A DNA stretch of 64,000 bases from Luteibacter mycovicinus. Lineage in GTDB: Bacteria > Pseudomonadota > Gammaproteobacteria > Xanthomonadales > Rhodanobacteraceae. Positions 10,671 to 20,986 of the stretch are shown one piece after another. The notes under the pieces were generated by a model, which worked only from the letters and a program-made list of their open reading frames with translations, did not search any database and was not told the origin of the DNA. Position numbers and translations under genes: made by a program. Numbering within the stretch: position 1 is the stretch's first letter; the number at the start of each line of letters is the position of its first letter. The stretch covers positions 1,550,001-1,614,000 of the forward strand of contig NZ_JQNL01000001.1 of assembly GCF_000745235.1 (NCBI RefSeq). Direction: 5' to 3'.

Positions 10671-13376
10671 TCAACCCGTGTTCTGCAGACCCTGCGACAC
10701 GCCGTTGACGCAGGCCACGAGTGCGTTGAGCAACGCATCGTCCTTGCCTTCGGTGGCACGCCAGCGTCGCAGCAGGTCGACCTGCAGGAGGCTCATGGGG
10801 TCCACGTACGGGTTGCGCAGACGGATCGAGGTCGCCAGACGGGGATCGCCGGCCAGCAACTCCGAGGCGCCCTTGAGCTTCAGCACCCAGGCCGCGGTAC
10901 GCTCGAACTCGGCGCGGATCATGGGGAAGAACCGTTCGTGGAGCGGCCCGGCCAGCTGCGAGAACGCTTCGGCGATGTCGATGTCGGCCTTGGCCAGCAC
11001 CATCTCGACGTCGTCCAGCATGGTCGAGAAAAACGGCCACTCGCGGGCCATGTGGACCAGCGCCTCTTCGCCGCACTCCTTCGCCACCACATCGAGCGCG
11101 CCACCGAGGCCATACCAGCCGGTGAGCACCGCACGGCACTGCGTCCACGAAAAGACCCAGGGAATGGCGCGCAGATCTTCCACGCCCTTCATGCTGCGAC
11201 GACGCGCCGGACGCGACCCGAGCGTCATGCGCTCGATGACGTCGATGGGCGTGGCACCGCGGAAGTAATCGACGAAGCCCTCCGTGTCCACGAAGGCACG
11301 GTACGCCTTGCGGCTCTCGTCCGACAGGCGGGCCATGACGTCCTTCCAGCCGGCCTCGCGCGCTTCGGTCTCACGCGGCCGCAGCGAGGCACGCATCACC
11401 GCACCGAGTGTCTGCTCGAGATTGCGCACCGCGAGTGCGCGAATGCCGTACTTGCGGTGGATGACCTCGCCCTGCTCGGTAACGCGCAACACGCCACCGA
11501 CCGAGCCGCGCGGGGACGCCATCAGAGCGGGCGTGATGCGCGACCCACCCCGGCTCGCGGAACCTCCACGGCCGTGGAAAAAGCCGATCCGGATACCCGC
11601 CTTCGCGGCGACGTCGAGCAGTTCGACCTGCGCACGCTGCAGGCTCCACTTGGAGGCGACCGTACCGCCGTCCTTGCCGCTGTCGGAGTAACCGAGCATC
11701 ACCCACTGGCGATCGCCGCGTGCCTTCAGATGGGCACGATAGACGGGATCGTCCAGCAGTGCCTGCAACGTGCTCGCGCCACCGGCGAGGTCGTCGATGG
11801 TCTCGAACAGGGGCGCGACGTCGAGCGGCACGCGACCGTCTTCGAGCAGGCCACCACGGCGTGCCAGCGCGAGTACGGCAAGTACGTCCGCCGCGGTTTC
11901 GGCCATGCTGATGATGTACAGGCCGGTCGCTTCGGTACCGTAGCGCGTGCGCGAATCGGCCAGCGTCGCAAACACGTCACGCAGCATGCCCGCGGCTTCA
12001 TGGTCCTCGCCGGCGACGAAGCTGCGCTCACCCGCCGCGTACGGACGCAGGGCTTTCACCCGCGCATCGGTATCGCGGCCCGACCAGTCCGCATCGTCGA
12101 GCAGAGCCGACAGGGCTTCGTCATGCACGCGCGCGTCCTGACGCACATCCAGACGCGCGAGATGGAAACCGAACGTCCGCGCACGCCAGAGCAGGCGGCC
12201 GACGGCATACGCACCCGCGTGCCTGCCGTCGTGCTGAACCAGGCTCTTTTCGATCAGGGCGATATCGTCGATGAAGGCGTCCGCATCGGGGTACGACTGC
12301 GCCTGCTCATGCAGCGTCGCTTCGAGTCGCGCCGCGACGAAGGCGAGAAAGGTGCGATACGGCATGTCCGCGTGACGGGGACGGATCCTCGCCGCGGCCT
12401 CGGGCAGGTCCTCGCGATACGTCTCCAGCCGACGCACCAGCGTGTCGTCCAGCGTCACGCGATCGTCGGTCTGGCTGAGCAGGCGGCCGAGCGCCGCCAC
12501 GTCCTCCAGATAGCGCTCGAGGACCAGCGCGCGCTGCGCGGACAGCGTCGCGGCGATGGTCTCGGCGTTGACGTTGGGATTGCCGTCCATGTCGCCGCCC
12601 ACCCAGGTGGCGAAGCGGAGCACCCGCGGAAGGGTCAAACCTTCGCCGTAGGTCTCGTCGATCGCCTGCTGGAGCGATTCGTACAGGGCCGGCAGCACGC
12701 GGTAGATCGGCCGCGCGATGTAGAAGCCGACATGATCGAACTCGTCCTGCACGCTGGGGCGGACCGGCGACGCTTCCGCCGTCTGCCAGCCCGACGACAA
12801 CGCCATCAGGATGCGCGCATCGTCATCGCGTCGTTCCTGCGGGGTACGCGTGGGATCGAACTCGTCGACCAGCGCACGGACGATCTCCTGCTCCTTCTCG
12901 AGCAGCGAACGGCGCACCGCTTCCGTCGGGTGGGCGGTGAACACCGGCTCGACATCGAGACGGTCGAGCAAGGCACGCAGTTCGTCGCGACTCACGCCAT
13001 CCCCTTTCAGGCGCGCCAGCACGGCGGCAAGCGATTCAGGCTGGGGCGCACCGCCTTCGCGCTGATAGTCGCGGCGGCGGCGGATACGGTGCACGCGCTC
13101 GGCGGTATTGACCGCCTGGAAGTAGGTGGCGAAGGCACGCGCCAGGGATTCGGCGTCGGCCGGGTCGAGGCCCGTCAACGGGTCGGCCAGGGCGTCTACC
13201 GCGGCGCCGCTGCGGCGGCGGTGGATCGCGGTGGTGCGCACATGCTCGACGCGGTCGAAGAAGGGCTGGCCGCCCTGTTCCGCCAGCATCTGACCGACGA
13301 GGGCGCCCAGTCGGCGCACGTCCTCGCGGAGGGGGTCGTCGTGGGGCAGGAATTCCGGATCGCGCGCAGCTTCCAT
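10671..13376 (-). CDS. ppc: phosphoenolpyruvate carboxylase
   Basis: Anaplerotic enzyme (901 aa) that makes oxaloacetate from PEP and bicarbonate. Diagnostic motifs are intact: [12 protein letters not shown] with the catalytic His, [35 protein letters not shown] and the invariant C-terminal QNTG. ATG 13376 is chosen because the protein then starts at normal length; an in-frame extension reaching 13661 would run across the ahcY promoter and riboswitch. It is divergent from ahcY. Confidence 0.96.
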   Translation of the reverse strand: MEAARDPEFLPHDDPLREDVRRLGALVGQMLAEQGGQPFFDRVEHVRTTAIHRRRSGAAVDALADPLTGLDPADAESLARAFATYFQAVNTAERVHRIRRRRDYQREGGAPQPESLAAVLARLKGDGVSRDELRALLDRLDVEPVFTAHPTEAVRRSLLEKEQEIVRALVDEFDPTRTPQERRDDDARILMALSSGWQTAEASPVRPSVQDEFDHVGFYIARPIYRVLPALYESLQQAIDETYGEGLTLPRVLRFATWVGGDMDGNPNVNAETIAATLSAQRALVLERYLEDVAALGRLLSQTDDRVTLDDTLVRRLETYREDLPEAAARIRPRHADMPYRTFLAFVAARLEATLHEQAQSYPDADAFIDDIALIEKSLVQHDGRHAGAYAVGRLLWRARTFGFHLARLDVRQDARVHDEALSALLDDADWSGRDTDARVKALRPYAAGERSFVAGEDHEAAGMLRDVFATLADSRTRYGTEATGLYIISMAETAADVLAVLALARRGGLLEDGRVPLDVAPLFETIDDLAGGASTLQALLDDPVYRAHLKARGDRQWVMLGYSDSGKDGGTVASKWSLQRAQVELLDVAAKAGIRIGFFHGRGGSASRGGSRITPALMASPRGSVGGVLRVTEQGEVIHRKYGIRALAVRNLEQTLGAVMRASLRPRETEAREAGWKDVMARLSDESRKAYRAFVDTEGFVDYFRGATPIDVIERMTLGSRPARRRSMKGVEDLRAIPWVFSWTQCRAVLTGWYGLGGALDVVAKECGEEALVHMAREWPFFSTMLDDVEMVLAKADIDIAEAFSQLAGPLHERFFPMIRAEFERTAAWVLKLKGASELLAGDPRLATSIRLRNPYVDPMSLLQVDLLRRWRATEGKDDALLNALVACVNGVSQGLQNTG

Positions 13377-13450
13377 CGGAGTCTCACGTGGGGTCGAAAC
13401 CCTGAGAGTACCTAAAAAAATGTGTTCATCCCTGCATTCGGATTCCGCGA

Positions 13451-13456
13451 TATAAT
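13451..13456 (+). promoter_or_regulatory. -10 element of the ahcY promoter
   Basis: A perfect TATAAT lies about 18 nt upstream of the SAH riboswitch aptamer, placing the predicted transcription start near 13463. The -35 is weak (TTCATC at 13425-13430 is a possibility at long spacing). Confidence 0.65.
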
Positions 13457-13473
13457 CGGAAAACCGTTTTGCC

Positions 13474-13548
13474 CGCCGAGGGGCGCTGCGACCATGGGTC
13501 CGACCCATAGGCCAGGCTCGGCGCGGCGTCCCACCAAACGGCGCCCCC
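13474..13548 (+). ncRNA. S-adenosylhomocysteine (SAH) riboswitch
   Basis: The conserved core of the SAH riboswitch is readable: GCCGAG (13475-13480) pairs with CTCGGC (13517-13522) as P1, the segment GGGGCGCTGCGACC follows, a variable hairpin formed by ATGGGTC / GACCCAT (13494-13508) comes next, then GCCAGGCTCGG, and a 3' segment GCGCCCC (13541-13547) complementary to GGGGCGC (13480-13486), the expected pseudoknot. It is directly upstream of ahcY, the classic target. SAH binding is known to raise expression of the hydrolase that removes it. The ahcY ribosome site (GGAG 13560-13563) lies just past the pseudoknot. Confidence 0.93.
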
Positions 13549-13572
13549 GTGAAACTTCCGGAGCTACGCCAG

Positions 13573-15003
<1,431 letters not shown>

Positions 15004-15028
15004 TCGGCTGCGTTATCGCAAACGACGA

Positions 15029-15056
15029 AGGCGCCCCGCGAGGGGCGCCTTTTTTA
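15029..15056 (+). terminator. rho-independent terminator of ahcY
   Basis: AGGCGCCCC (15029-15037) and GGGGCGCCT (15042-15050) form a perfect 9-bp stem closed by the GNRA tetraloop GCGA, followed by a T-rich run. The T-run overlaps the stop codon of the convergent gene. Confidence 0.95.
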
Positions 15057-15545
15057 TTTTTTCACCGACAGGGGCGGCTGCTCGACCGCCGCCGGCGCGT
15101 CCCCCGGCGAACAGATGCGACCACTCGCCAGGCCCTCCACGAGCGCCTTCGCACCGTAGCGCACTCGCACCCGGGCGATCGACACACAACGACTGTCGTC
15201 GTAAACCTCGCCACTGACCCAACGCAACGGCGTCGAGGCTTCCGCGCCGGGCGCCAGCCGTACCGGCAGCACCACCGGACCGGGATGCATCCCAGCCGGC
15301 GCCTTACGCTCCGTGGCGAGGGTCTTCCCGTCGGCGTCCAGGAAGATCACCGTCGGCAGTCCCGGCAGCAGGCAGTCGGAGGAGCCCGTATTGCGCACGA
15401 TCAGACGGGTGCCGCCGTGCGACATGCCGTTGAAGTTGCCGTTCTCGCCGTCCGTTCTCAGCGCCAGCGATTCCGCGCGGCAGGGTGACGCAGGGACGGT
15501 TGCGGGAGCGGCGGCGAGGGCGGTCATCGCGAGCAATGCGAGCAT
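15054..15545 (-). CDS. exported DUF4232-like protein of unknown function
   Basis: 163-aa secreted protein. The start ATG 15545 follows GGAGG. Residues 1-20 (MLALLAMTALAAAPATVPAS) form a short signal peptide. The mature part has the pattern NTGSSDCLLPGLPTVIFLDADGKTL, resembling the immunoglobulin-like DUF4232 fold, and about four cysteines that could form disulfides. It converges with ahcY and its final codons lie in the ahcY terminator T-run. Function is unknown. Confidence 0.75.
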   Translation of the reverse strand: MLALLAMTALAAAPATVPASPCRAESLALRTDGENGNFNGMSHGGTRLIVRNTGSSDCLLPGLPTVIFLDADGKTLATERKAPAGMHPGPVVLPVRLAPGAEASTPLRWVSGEVYDDSRCVSIARVRVRYGAKALVEGLASGRICSPGDAPAAVEQPPLSVKK

Positions 15546-15616
15546 GGGTTGCCTCCTTGGGGGAGGCTCCCTTGTAGGAGGAAACGCTTGAACGCGGCTG
15601 CAACGGCGATTTAGCC

Positions 15617-15647
15617 ATCTTTCCATCTGGATGGAAAGATATATACT
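15617..15647 (+). promoter_or_regulatory. metF operator-promoter with 24-bp inverted repeat
   Basis: ATCTTTCCATC (15617-15627) and GATGGAAAGAT (15630-15640) form a perfect 11-bp inverted repeat with a 2-nt spacer. TATACT (15642-15647) follows immediately as a -10, so the palindrome covers the -35 and spacer. A repressor bound there would block RNA polymerase. Position before metF suggests a methionine-cycle regulator such as the ArsR-family SahR; the regulator is not encoded in this window. Confidence 0.75.
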
Positions 15648-15674
15648 CGGAGCACCTTTCAGGGATCCGCGTCC

Positions 15675-16496
15675 ATGCCGGCCATCAGCTTCGAGTTCTT
15701 CCCGCCCAAGACCGACGAACAGCGCGATCAGCTCGACGCCGCGGTCAGCCGTCTCAAGGGACGCGGGCCGGACTACGTGTCCGTGACGTTCGGCGCGGGC
15801 GGCTCGACACTCAGCTACACCGACGACACGGTGAAGCGGCTGCGTGCGGATCACGGGCTCTCGGTGGCCCCTCACCTCTCCTGCATGGGCGGGACGAAGG
15901 CGGAAATCGGCGCGCTGCTGGACACGTACAAGGCATCAGGCTGCCGACGCATCGTTGCGCTGCGCGGCGACCTGCCCTCAGGCATGGCGACGCCCGGCGA
16001 CTTTCGCTACGCGGCGGAACTGGTCGGCTTCATCCGCGAACACAGCGGCGATCATTTCCACATCGAAGTCGCCGCCTACCCCGAAACCCATCCCCAGGCC
16101 GAGAATGCCCTGGCCGATCTTCGCCATTTCAAGACCAAGGTGGACGCAGGCGCGGACGGCGCCATCACGCAGTACTTCTTCAATGCCGACGCGTACTTTC
16201 GTTTCGTCGACGACGTGACCCGCCTCGGCGTCAAGGTGCCGGTCGTTCCGGGCATCATGCCGATCGCGAACTTCAGCCAGCTGCGTCGGTTCTCGGAGCA
16301 GTGCGGCGCGGAGATTCCCCGCTGGATCGTCAAGCGCATGCAGGCGCATGGCGACGATGCCGCCGCGGTGCGCGAGCTCGGCGCCGATGTGGTCGCGGAG
16401 CTTTGCCGTCGACTGCTCGAGGGCGGCGCGCCGGGTCTGCACTTCTACACGATCAACCGCGCGCGCGCGACGACGTCGGTACTCGATCGCCTGTAG
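15675..16496 (+). CDS. metF: methylenetetrahydrofolate reductase MetF
   Basis: Cytoplasmic FAD enzyme (273 aa) that reduces 5,10-methylene-THF to 5-methyl-THF for methionine synthesis. Typical motifs are SFEFFPPKTDEQ at the start, LSCMGGTKAEI, VALRGDLPSG, AAYPETHPQA, ITQYFF and PVVPGIMPI. It is located beside ahcY, so remethylation and SAH removal genes are clustered, each with its own control element. Confidence 0.96.
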   Translation: MPAISFEFFPPKTDEQRDQLDAAVSRLKGRGPDYVSVTFGAGGSTLSYTDDTVKRLRADHGLSVAPHLSCMGGTKAEIGALLDTYKASGCRRIVALRGDLPSGMATPGDFRYAAELVGFIREHSGDHFHIEVAAYPETHPQAENALADLRHFKTKVDAGADGAITQYFFNADAYFRFVDDVTRLGVKVPVVPGIMPIANFSQLRRFSEQCGAEIPRWIVKRMQAHGDDAAAVRELGADVVAELCRRLLEGGAPGLHFYTINRARATTSVLDRL

Positions 16497-16555
16497 AGCC
16501 CGGCGAGCGGCGGGTCTTCTATACTCGAAGCCTTCGAGCTCATCAGGAATCCCGC

Positions 16556-17593
16556 ATGCGCGCATGCGTCATGTTCGCCACCGAAACCTATGCCTTGCCG
16601 ATCCTGAGGCCACTGGCTGCGGCGGCGGTGGCGCGCGGCGTCCAGGTTCGCTGGCTGGTGACCGACGCGGTGGCGCAGCGACTGACCGTCGACGAGCAGC
16701 GCCTGCGCAACATGGCCGACATACGCGCCTTTTCGCCGGACGCGACATTCTGCGCGGCGAACTGGGCGCCCCCCGGTGTCCCCGGTCTCAAGGTCCAGGT
16801 ATTCCACGGTTTCAACGCCAACAAGCGTGAGCCCGACCGCGGGCATTTCGCCATTCGTGGGTTTTTCGACCTGTACACGACGCAAGGCCCGGCGACCACG
16901 CTTCCGTTCGAAGCGCTCGCCAGAGAACACGGCCATTTCGCAGTGGTCGAAACCGGCTGGCCCAAACTCGATCCCTTGTTCGCCGGGAACGTCGCCCATC
17001 CGATCGAGCGCGACGCACGGCCACTCATCATGTTCGCTTCGACGTTCAGCCACCGACTGAGCTGCGCACCGGCGATGCTCGACACGCTGCGCACACTCAT
17101 CGCGCGTAACGACCGCCAGTGGTTGCTGACGCTTCACCCTAAATCGGATCCCGGGCTGATCCGCGCCTACCAGGCGCTCGAGGCCTCCAATGCGCGCTTC
17201 ATGGACTCGGAACGCCTGGTCGATATGGAGCGCGCCGCCGACATGCTCGTGTGCGACACGTCGTCGGTGATCCACGAATTCGCGGTACAGAACAAACCCG
17301 TCGTCACCATCGCCAACCGTCGGCCCGAGCCTTTCATGCTTGACGTTGCCACGCCCGGCGACGTGGACGCGGCCATCGATCTCGCGCTTTCGAAGCCGCC
17401 GTCACTGATGGCGGCGATCCAGGCCCATGGTGACGACATCCATCCCTACCGCGATGGCCGCTCCAGCGAACGCGTGCTCGACGCGACGGATGCGATGATC
17501 GCCGCCGGCAAGGCGAAACTGCACCGCAAGCCGCTCAATCTGGTCAGACGCTACAAGGCGTGGCGCGACCGCGCGTCGCTGTTCCCGGCCTGA
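16556..17593 (+). CDS. CDP-glycerol glycerophosphotransferase-like family protein
   Basis: 345-aa cytoplasmic-face transferase. The motif VQVFHGFNANK near residue 80 (the FHG box) and the C-terminal ADMLVCDTSSVIHEFAVQNKPVVTI match the CDP-glycerol:poly(glycerophosphate) glycerophosphotransferase (TagB/TagF-like) fold. ATG 16556 follows AGGA, and TATACT at 16520-16525 is a plausible -10. Its convergent neighbour, ending 3 nt away, is a glycosyltransferase for LPS core, so a role in decorating surface glycans is likely. The donor substrate cannot be read from sequence. Confidence 0.75.
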   Translation: MRACVMFATETYALPILRPLAAAAVARGVQVRWLVTDAVAQRLTVDEQRLRNMADIRAFSPDATFCAANWAPPGVPGLKVQVFHGFNANKREPDRGHFAIRGFFDLYTTQGPATTLPFEALAREHGHFAVVETGWPKLDPLFAGNVAHPIERDARPLIMFASTFSHRLSCAPAMLDTLRTLIARNDRQWLLTLHPKSDPGLIRAYQALEASNARFMDSERLVDMERAADMLVCDTSSVIHEFAVQNKPVVTIANRRPEPFMLDVATPGDVDAAIDLALSKPPSLMAAIQAHGDDIHPYRDGRSSERVLDATDAMIAAGKAKLHRKPLNLVRRYKAWRDRASLFPA

Positions 17594-17596
17594 TCC

Positions 17597-18385
17597 TCAG
17601 GGCTTGAAACCTTTCTGCAGCAGATACTGCTTGAGATATTTGCGGCGCACGTACTCGACACGAAGCAGCGCATAGACAAGACCGCGCCACCCGTCGAGAA
17701 AGCCGCCGCGGAAGACGTAGCCCTTGAGGAAACGGAACATCGGACTCAACACGATCTGCGCGAGCCCGGTGCGCTTGTTTTTCGCGAAGGCTTCTTCCGC
17801 CATCAGGTGCGCGTAGCGTTCCTGCTTGGCAAGCATCGCCGACAGCGAGCGGTATGGATCGTGATCCAGCCAACCGTCGATGGCGCGCGTCTCGCCCCTG
17901 ACGACGACGGATTCGTGAATCTCCCGCGCGCCGTGCCAGCCGGCCTTGCGGCGGTCGAAAAGACGCACGACACGATCCGAGCCCGCATTGCCGTACTTCA
18001 TCACCTTGCCGAGGAAGCGGTTGCGGCGAACGATGCGAAAGGCGGCCGTATCGCCGAAGCCCTCGGCAAAACGTTTTTCCAGGGCCGCACGCAGGCCAGG
18101 GTCGACGCACTCGTCGGCATCCAGGCACAGGACCCATTCGTGCCGGGCGGCAGCGACGGCAAAGTCCTTCTGCGTGCGAAACCCGTCGAAGGGGCGATGA
18201 ATCACCCGGGCACCCGCGGACTCCGCGAGGGCCACCGTGTCGTCGGTCGAGCCGCCATCCACCACGACCAGATCGTCGCAGAACGACGCCGAGGTCAGGC
18301 AGGCGACGATGCGATCGGCTTCATTCTGCGCGATGACGCAGACGGAAATCGGCAGACGCGTGGCGTCGGGGGAGCGCTGGGCCAT
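17597..18385 (-). CDS. family 2 glycosyltransferase, WaaE/KdtX-like
   Basis: 262-aa GT-A fold enzyme: ISVCVIAQNEADRI at the nucleotide-binding start, DDLVVVDGGSTDDTV, and the DxD-type metal motif LCLDADECVD near residue 95. The C-terminal part (MFRFLKGYVFRGGFLDGWRGLVYALL) resembles LPS-core beta-1,4-glucosyltransferases of the WaaE/KdtX group, which act at the inner membrane on lipid A-core. Its stop lies 3 nt from that of the convergent glycerophosphotransferase-like gene. Confidence 0.85.
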   Translation of the reverse strand: MAQRSPDATRLPISVCVIAQNEADRIVACLTSASFCDDLVVVDGGSTDDTVALAESAGARVIHRPFDGFRTQKDFAVAAARHEWVLCLDADECVDPGLRAALEKRFAEGFGDTAAFRIVRRNRFLGKVMKYGNAGSDRVVRLFDRRKAGWHGAREIHESVVVRGETRAIDGWLDHDPYRSLSAMLAKQERYAHLMAEEAFAKNKRTGLAQIVLSPMFRFLKGYVFRGGFLDGWRGLVYALLRVEYVRRKYLKQYLLQKGFKP

Positions 18386-18508
18386 GGACTCGGTGGGGGG
18401 CTTGAGAAGCGCCTACTCTACCAAACCGGGGCCGCGGCTCCCGATAGCGTGCTCGCCGTCACCCTCCGTGGAGTCGCCGTCACCGATGATGGCGCACCCC
18501 GACCATGC

Positions 18509-19036
18509 GTGCCTGCCGTGATCCGCGCCCTCCTTCTGCTGGCCCTGCTTCTGCTCGCCCTCCCCGCTTCGGCGCAGACGGAGATTCACCGTTGCGTCGG
18601 CGCCGACGGGCGTCCCGCGTTCAGTGACCAGCCCTGCGCGAGCATCGGCGCGACATCCGTGCTGCCGCCTGCCAGTGCCCCTGCCTTCGCCTCGACCACG
18701 GGCGATTCGGCGGCCGGTCCGTCCGGCCCGTCGGCCGGGCTGCTCTGCGCGAAAAACCTGGCCGACCTGCGCCAGGGGATAAGCCAGGCGTTTGCGACCC
18801 GCAATGCCAACCGCATCGGCGGCCTGATTCTCTGGAATGGTTCGAGCCAGGGCGCCGTCGATGGCATCCGCGGAATCGAGTCGCTGATCCGGCAACCGCT
18901 GGTCGCACTCGAGGGCAACGAAGCCAGCGGCATCGACGCCGTGACCTCATCGCCCGGGGCCGACGCATCCACCCGCCGGGCACATTTCGACGTGGTGCGC
19001 GACGCGGGTTGCCTGTGGCTGCGGCCACCCGCCTGA
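18509..19036 (+). CDS. exported DUF4124-like hypothetical protein
   Basis: 175-aa secreted protein with a very leucine-rich signal peptide (IRALLLLALLLLALPASAQ). After it comes TEIHRCVGADGRPAFSDQPC, the usual DUF4124 opening (small Cys-containing N-terminal domain common in Xanthomonadales). The C-terminal half has no recognised domain. GTG 18509 or GTG 18518 are the only sensible starts; neither has a clear ribosome site, so the start is uncertain. Confidence 0.65.
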   Translation: MPAVIRALLLLALLLLALPASAQTEIHRCVGADGRPAFSDQPCASIGATSVLPPASAPAFASTTGDSAAGPSGPSAGLLCAKNLADLRQGISQAFATRNANRIGGLILWNGSSQGAVDGIRGIESLIRQPLVALEGNEASGIDAVTSSPGADASTRRAHFDVVRDAGCLWLRPPA

Positions 19037-19121
19037 GCCCTCCGGACGCGTACTGACGCAACGCGCCATGTGACCAGGGCCGCCACCCGCTATCATGAGC
19101 GGTCCCCTCCGGAGCGCTCAC

Positions 19122-20039
19122 ATGTCGCAGAACTACCCCGAATGGATCTGGCAGAACGGGCAGATCAAGCCCTGGCGCGATGCCACTGTCCATGTCATGG
19201 CCCACGCGCTGCACTACGGATCCTCGGTGTTCGAGGGTATCCGCAGCTATGAGACGCCGGATGGCGCGGCCATCTTCCGCCTTACGGATCATCTCAAGCG
19301 CCTGTATCTCTCGGCGAAAATCTACGATATCGAGATTCCGTACCCGATCGACGAACTGGCCGCCGCCTGCCGCGACGTCGTCAAGAAGAACGATCTTCGC
19401 GCCGCCTACCTCCGTCCGGTGGCCTTCCGCGGCCTGGGTGGTTTCGGGCTGTCTGCCGACTGCCCGACCGACGTCGCCGTGGCGACCTGGCCGATGGGCC
19501 CCTACCTCGGACCCGAGGCGCTCGAAAACGGCATCGACGCCTGCGTTTCCAGCTGGCAGCGTTTTGCACCCAACACGATTCCGGCAGGTGCCAAAGCCGG
19601 CGGCAACTATCTGTCGGGTCAGCTGATCGCGCGTGAAGCGCGTCGCCTCGGCTTCGGCGAAGGCATCGCGCTCGCCTCGTCGGGCCTGCTCAGCGAAGGC
19701 GCCGGTGAGAACCTGTTCCTGGTGTTCGACGGTGCGCTGCATACGACGCCCGCCAGTGCCTCCATCCTCACCGGTATCACCCGCCACACGCTGATGACCC
19801 TCGCACGCGAGGAAGGCATCGACGTGATCGAACGGGACCTGCCGCGCGAGTACCTGTACCTCGCCGACGAGATCCTCATGTGCGGTACCGCCGCCGAAGT
19901 CACGCCGATCCGCTCGGTCGACGGCAAGAAGATCGGCACCGGCAAGGCCGGCCCGGTCACGCGTCGTCTGCAGGAGCTCTTCTTCGGCCTCTTCAGCGGC
20001 AAGACGGCCGATCGCTGGGGCTGGCTCGAGAAGCTTTGA
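19122..20039 (+). CDS. ilvE: branched-chain amino acid aminotransferase
   Basis: Class IV PLP aminotransferase (305 aa) that catalyses the last step of Ile/Leu/Val synthesis and the first of their breakdown. ALHYGSSVFEGIRSY, the PLP-lysine site GAKAGGNYLSGQ and SEGAGENLFLV are conserved. ATG 19122 follows GGAG at 8 nt; the earlier in-frame ATG 19095 lies inside TATCAT (19091-19096), a likely -10, so it would not be translated. Confidence 0.96.
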   Translation: MSQNYPEWIWQNGQIKPWRDATVHVMAHALHYGSSVFEGIRSYETPDGAAIFRLTDHLKRLYLSAKIYDIEIPYPIDELAAACRDVVKKNDLRAAYLRPVAFRGLGGFGLSADCPTDVAVATWPMGPYLGPEALENGIDACVSSWQRFAPNTIPAGAKAGGNYLSGQLIAREARRLGFGEGIALASSGLLSEGAGENLFLVFDGALHTTPASASILTGITRHTLMTLAREEGIDVIERDLPREYLYLADEILMCGTAAEVTPIRSVDGKKIGTGKAGPVTRRLQELFFGLFSGKTADRWGWLEKL

Positions 20040-20043
20040 TGCG

Positions 20044-20093
20044 TCGCGCGCAAGGCGCGCTCCTACCCTTGTAGGAGCGCGCCTTGCGCGCGA
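20044..20093. repeat. REP-like inverted repeat downstream of ilvE
   Basis: Two perfectly complementary 23-nt arms (20044-20066 and 20071-20093) are separated by CCTT. The arms contain GTAGGAGCGCGCCTTGCGCG, the type of motif found in dispersed REP elements of pseudomonads and Xanthomonadales. It lies between convergent ilvE and the CYTH-like gene and could also act as a bidirectional terminator; TTTTCTT follows on the plus strand. Only one copy is in this window. Confidence 0.85.
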
Positions 20094-20099
20094 TTTTCT

Positions 20100-20975
20100 T
20101 CAGTTGCAGAAGCCGTTCGGGAACGCGGACGAGCGATAGGCGTACAGCCAGCTCGTCTTGCCGCCGTCGTTGGCGATGTTCCAGTTGTTGCCGATCGAAC
20201 CCAGTGCGGTGTTCAGCACCTGCGAGCGCTGCAACACCGGCGTGGTGAAGTACTTGTCCTCGTCCGCTTCGACGCGGAACGACAGCTCGGCCAGTGCGGG
20301 CGTCGCCGCACCGTCGATGTACCACAGGGTCAGTGCGAACTCCGCCTTCGACTGTCCGAGATCCGATTCCGGACCGTCGTATTCCTGCTGCGTCACCGTC
20401 ACGCCGGCCACCTTCGACAGTGTCGACGACGAAAGCGACGACAGCGCCGAGGCACCAGGGAACTGCTTGATGAGATCCGCCACCGTAGCCGGCGTCGTCG
20501 TCGCGTCCTGCTTGGTCGAATGCGCGAGCACCAGACTACCGGGCGTCACATCGGTTTCCAGCTTCGTCGACGTGTTCTTGCCCGCGCCGGAGACGTCGGT
20601 CCAGTACGAGAGCTCTTCGTCCGGGTGACGGAACTTGAACTGGATGTCCGAGTGGTCGCCGGCACGCGTGCGGACCGAGTAGCCGGCCTTCATCAGCGAA
20701 CAGCTTTTCGCCGTGTCGTAATAGGCCAGCGTATCGCGGTCGCCGGCGCTGAAGTTTCCGGTGACGGTCTTATCGAAGCCGAGCGCACTGAGACGCGTCG
20801 AGAGGTTCTGCAGCAGCGTCGCCGCAGCCGTCGATGGATTGCTCGCGAAGCGCGAGGGGTCGATCAGCACCTTGTACTCCTTGCTGTCGACGTAGGCCGG
20901 GGTATTGGCGTGGCTGGCGACGGAGCCCAGCAGGAGGCTCGCCGAGAGCAGCGAGAGAACCGTACGTTTCATCAT
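20100..20975 (-). CDS. exported CYTH-like protein of unknown function
   Basis: 291-aa protein with a signal peptide (residues 1-23, ending SHAN). The mature part resembles the CYTH/triphosphate-tunnel fold: an early charged strand SKEYKVLIDPSRF, then LAYYDTAKSCSLMKAGYSVR with TR next, followed by IQFKFRHPDE and a later ELSFRVEADEDKYF. CYTH enzymes act on triphosphates or polyphosphate, but the match here is by pattern only. It is the last gene of the receptor-phytase-like operon, 11 nt after the preceding stop, so a periplasmic role in phosphate metabolism is an attractive inference. Confidence 0.6.
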   Translation of the reverse strand: MMKRTVLSLLSASLLLGSVASHANTPAYVDSKEYKVLIDPSRFASNPSTAAATLLQNLSTRLSALGFDKTVTGNFSAGDRDTLAYYDTAKSCSLMKAGYSVRTRAGDHSDIQFKFRHPDEELSYWTDVSGAGKNTSTKLETDVTPGSLVLAHSTKQDATTTPATVADLIKQFPGASALSSLSSSTLSKVAGVTVTQQEYDGPESDLGQSKAEFALTLWYIDGAATPALAELSFRVEADEDKYFTTPVLQRSQVLNTALGSIGNNWNIANDGGKTSWLYAYRSSAFPNGFCN

Positions 20976-20986
20976 GCGCGTGACCC

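Noticed and set aside
10938..13415. Plus-strand open frame of 825 codons
   Set aside because: Antisense to ppc, whose motifs are complete; composition is that of a mirror frame.
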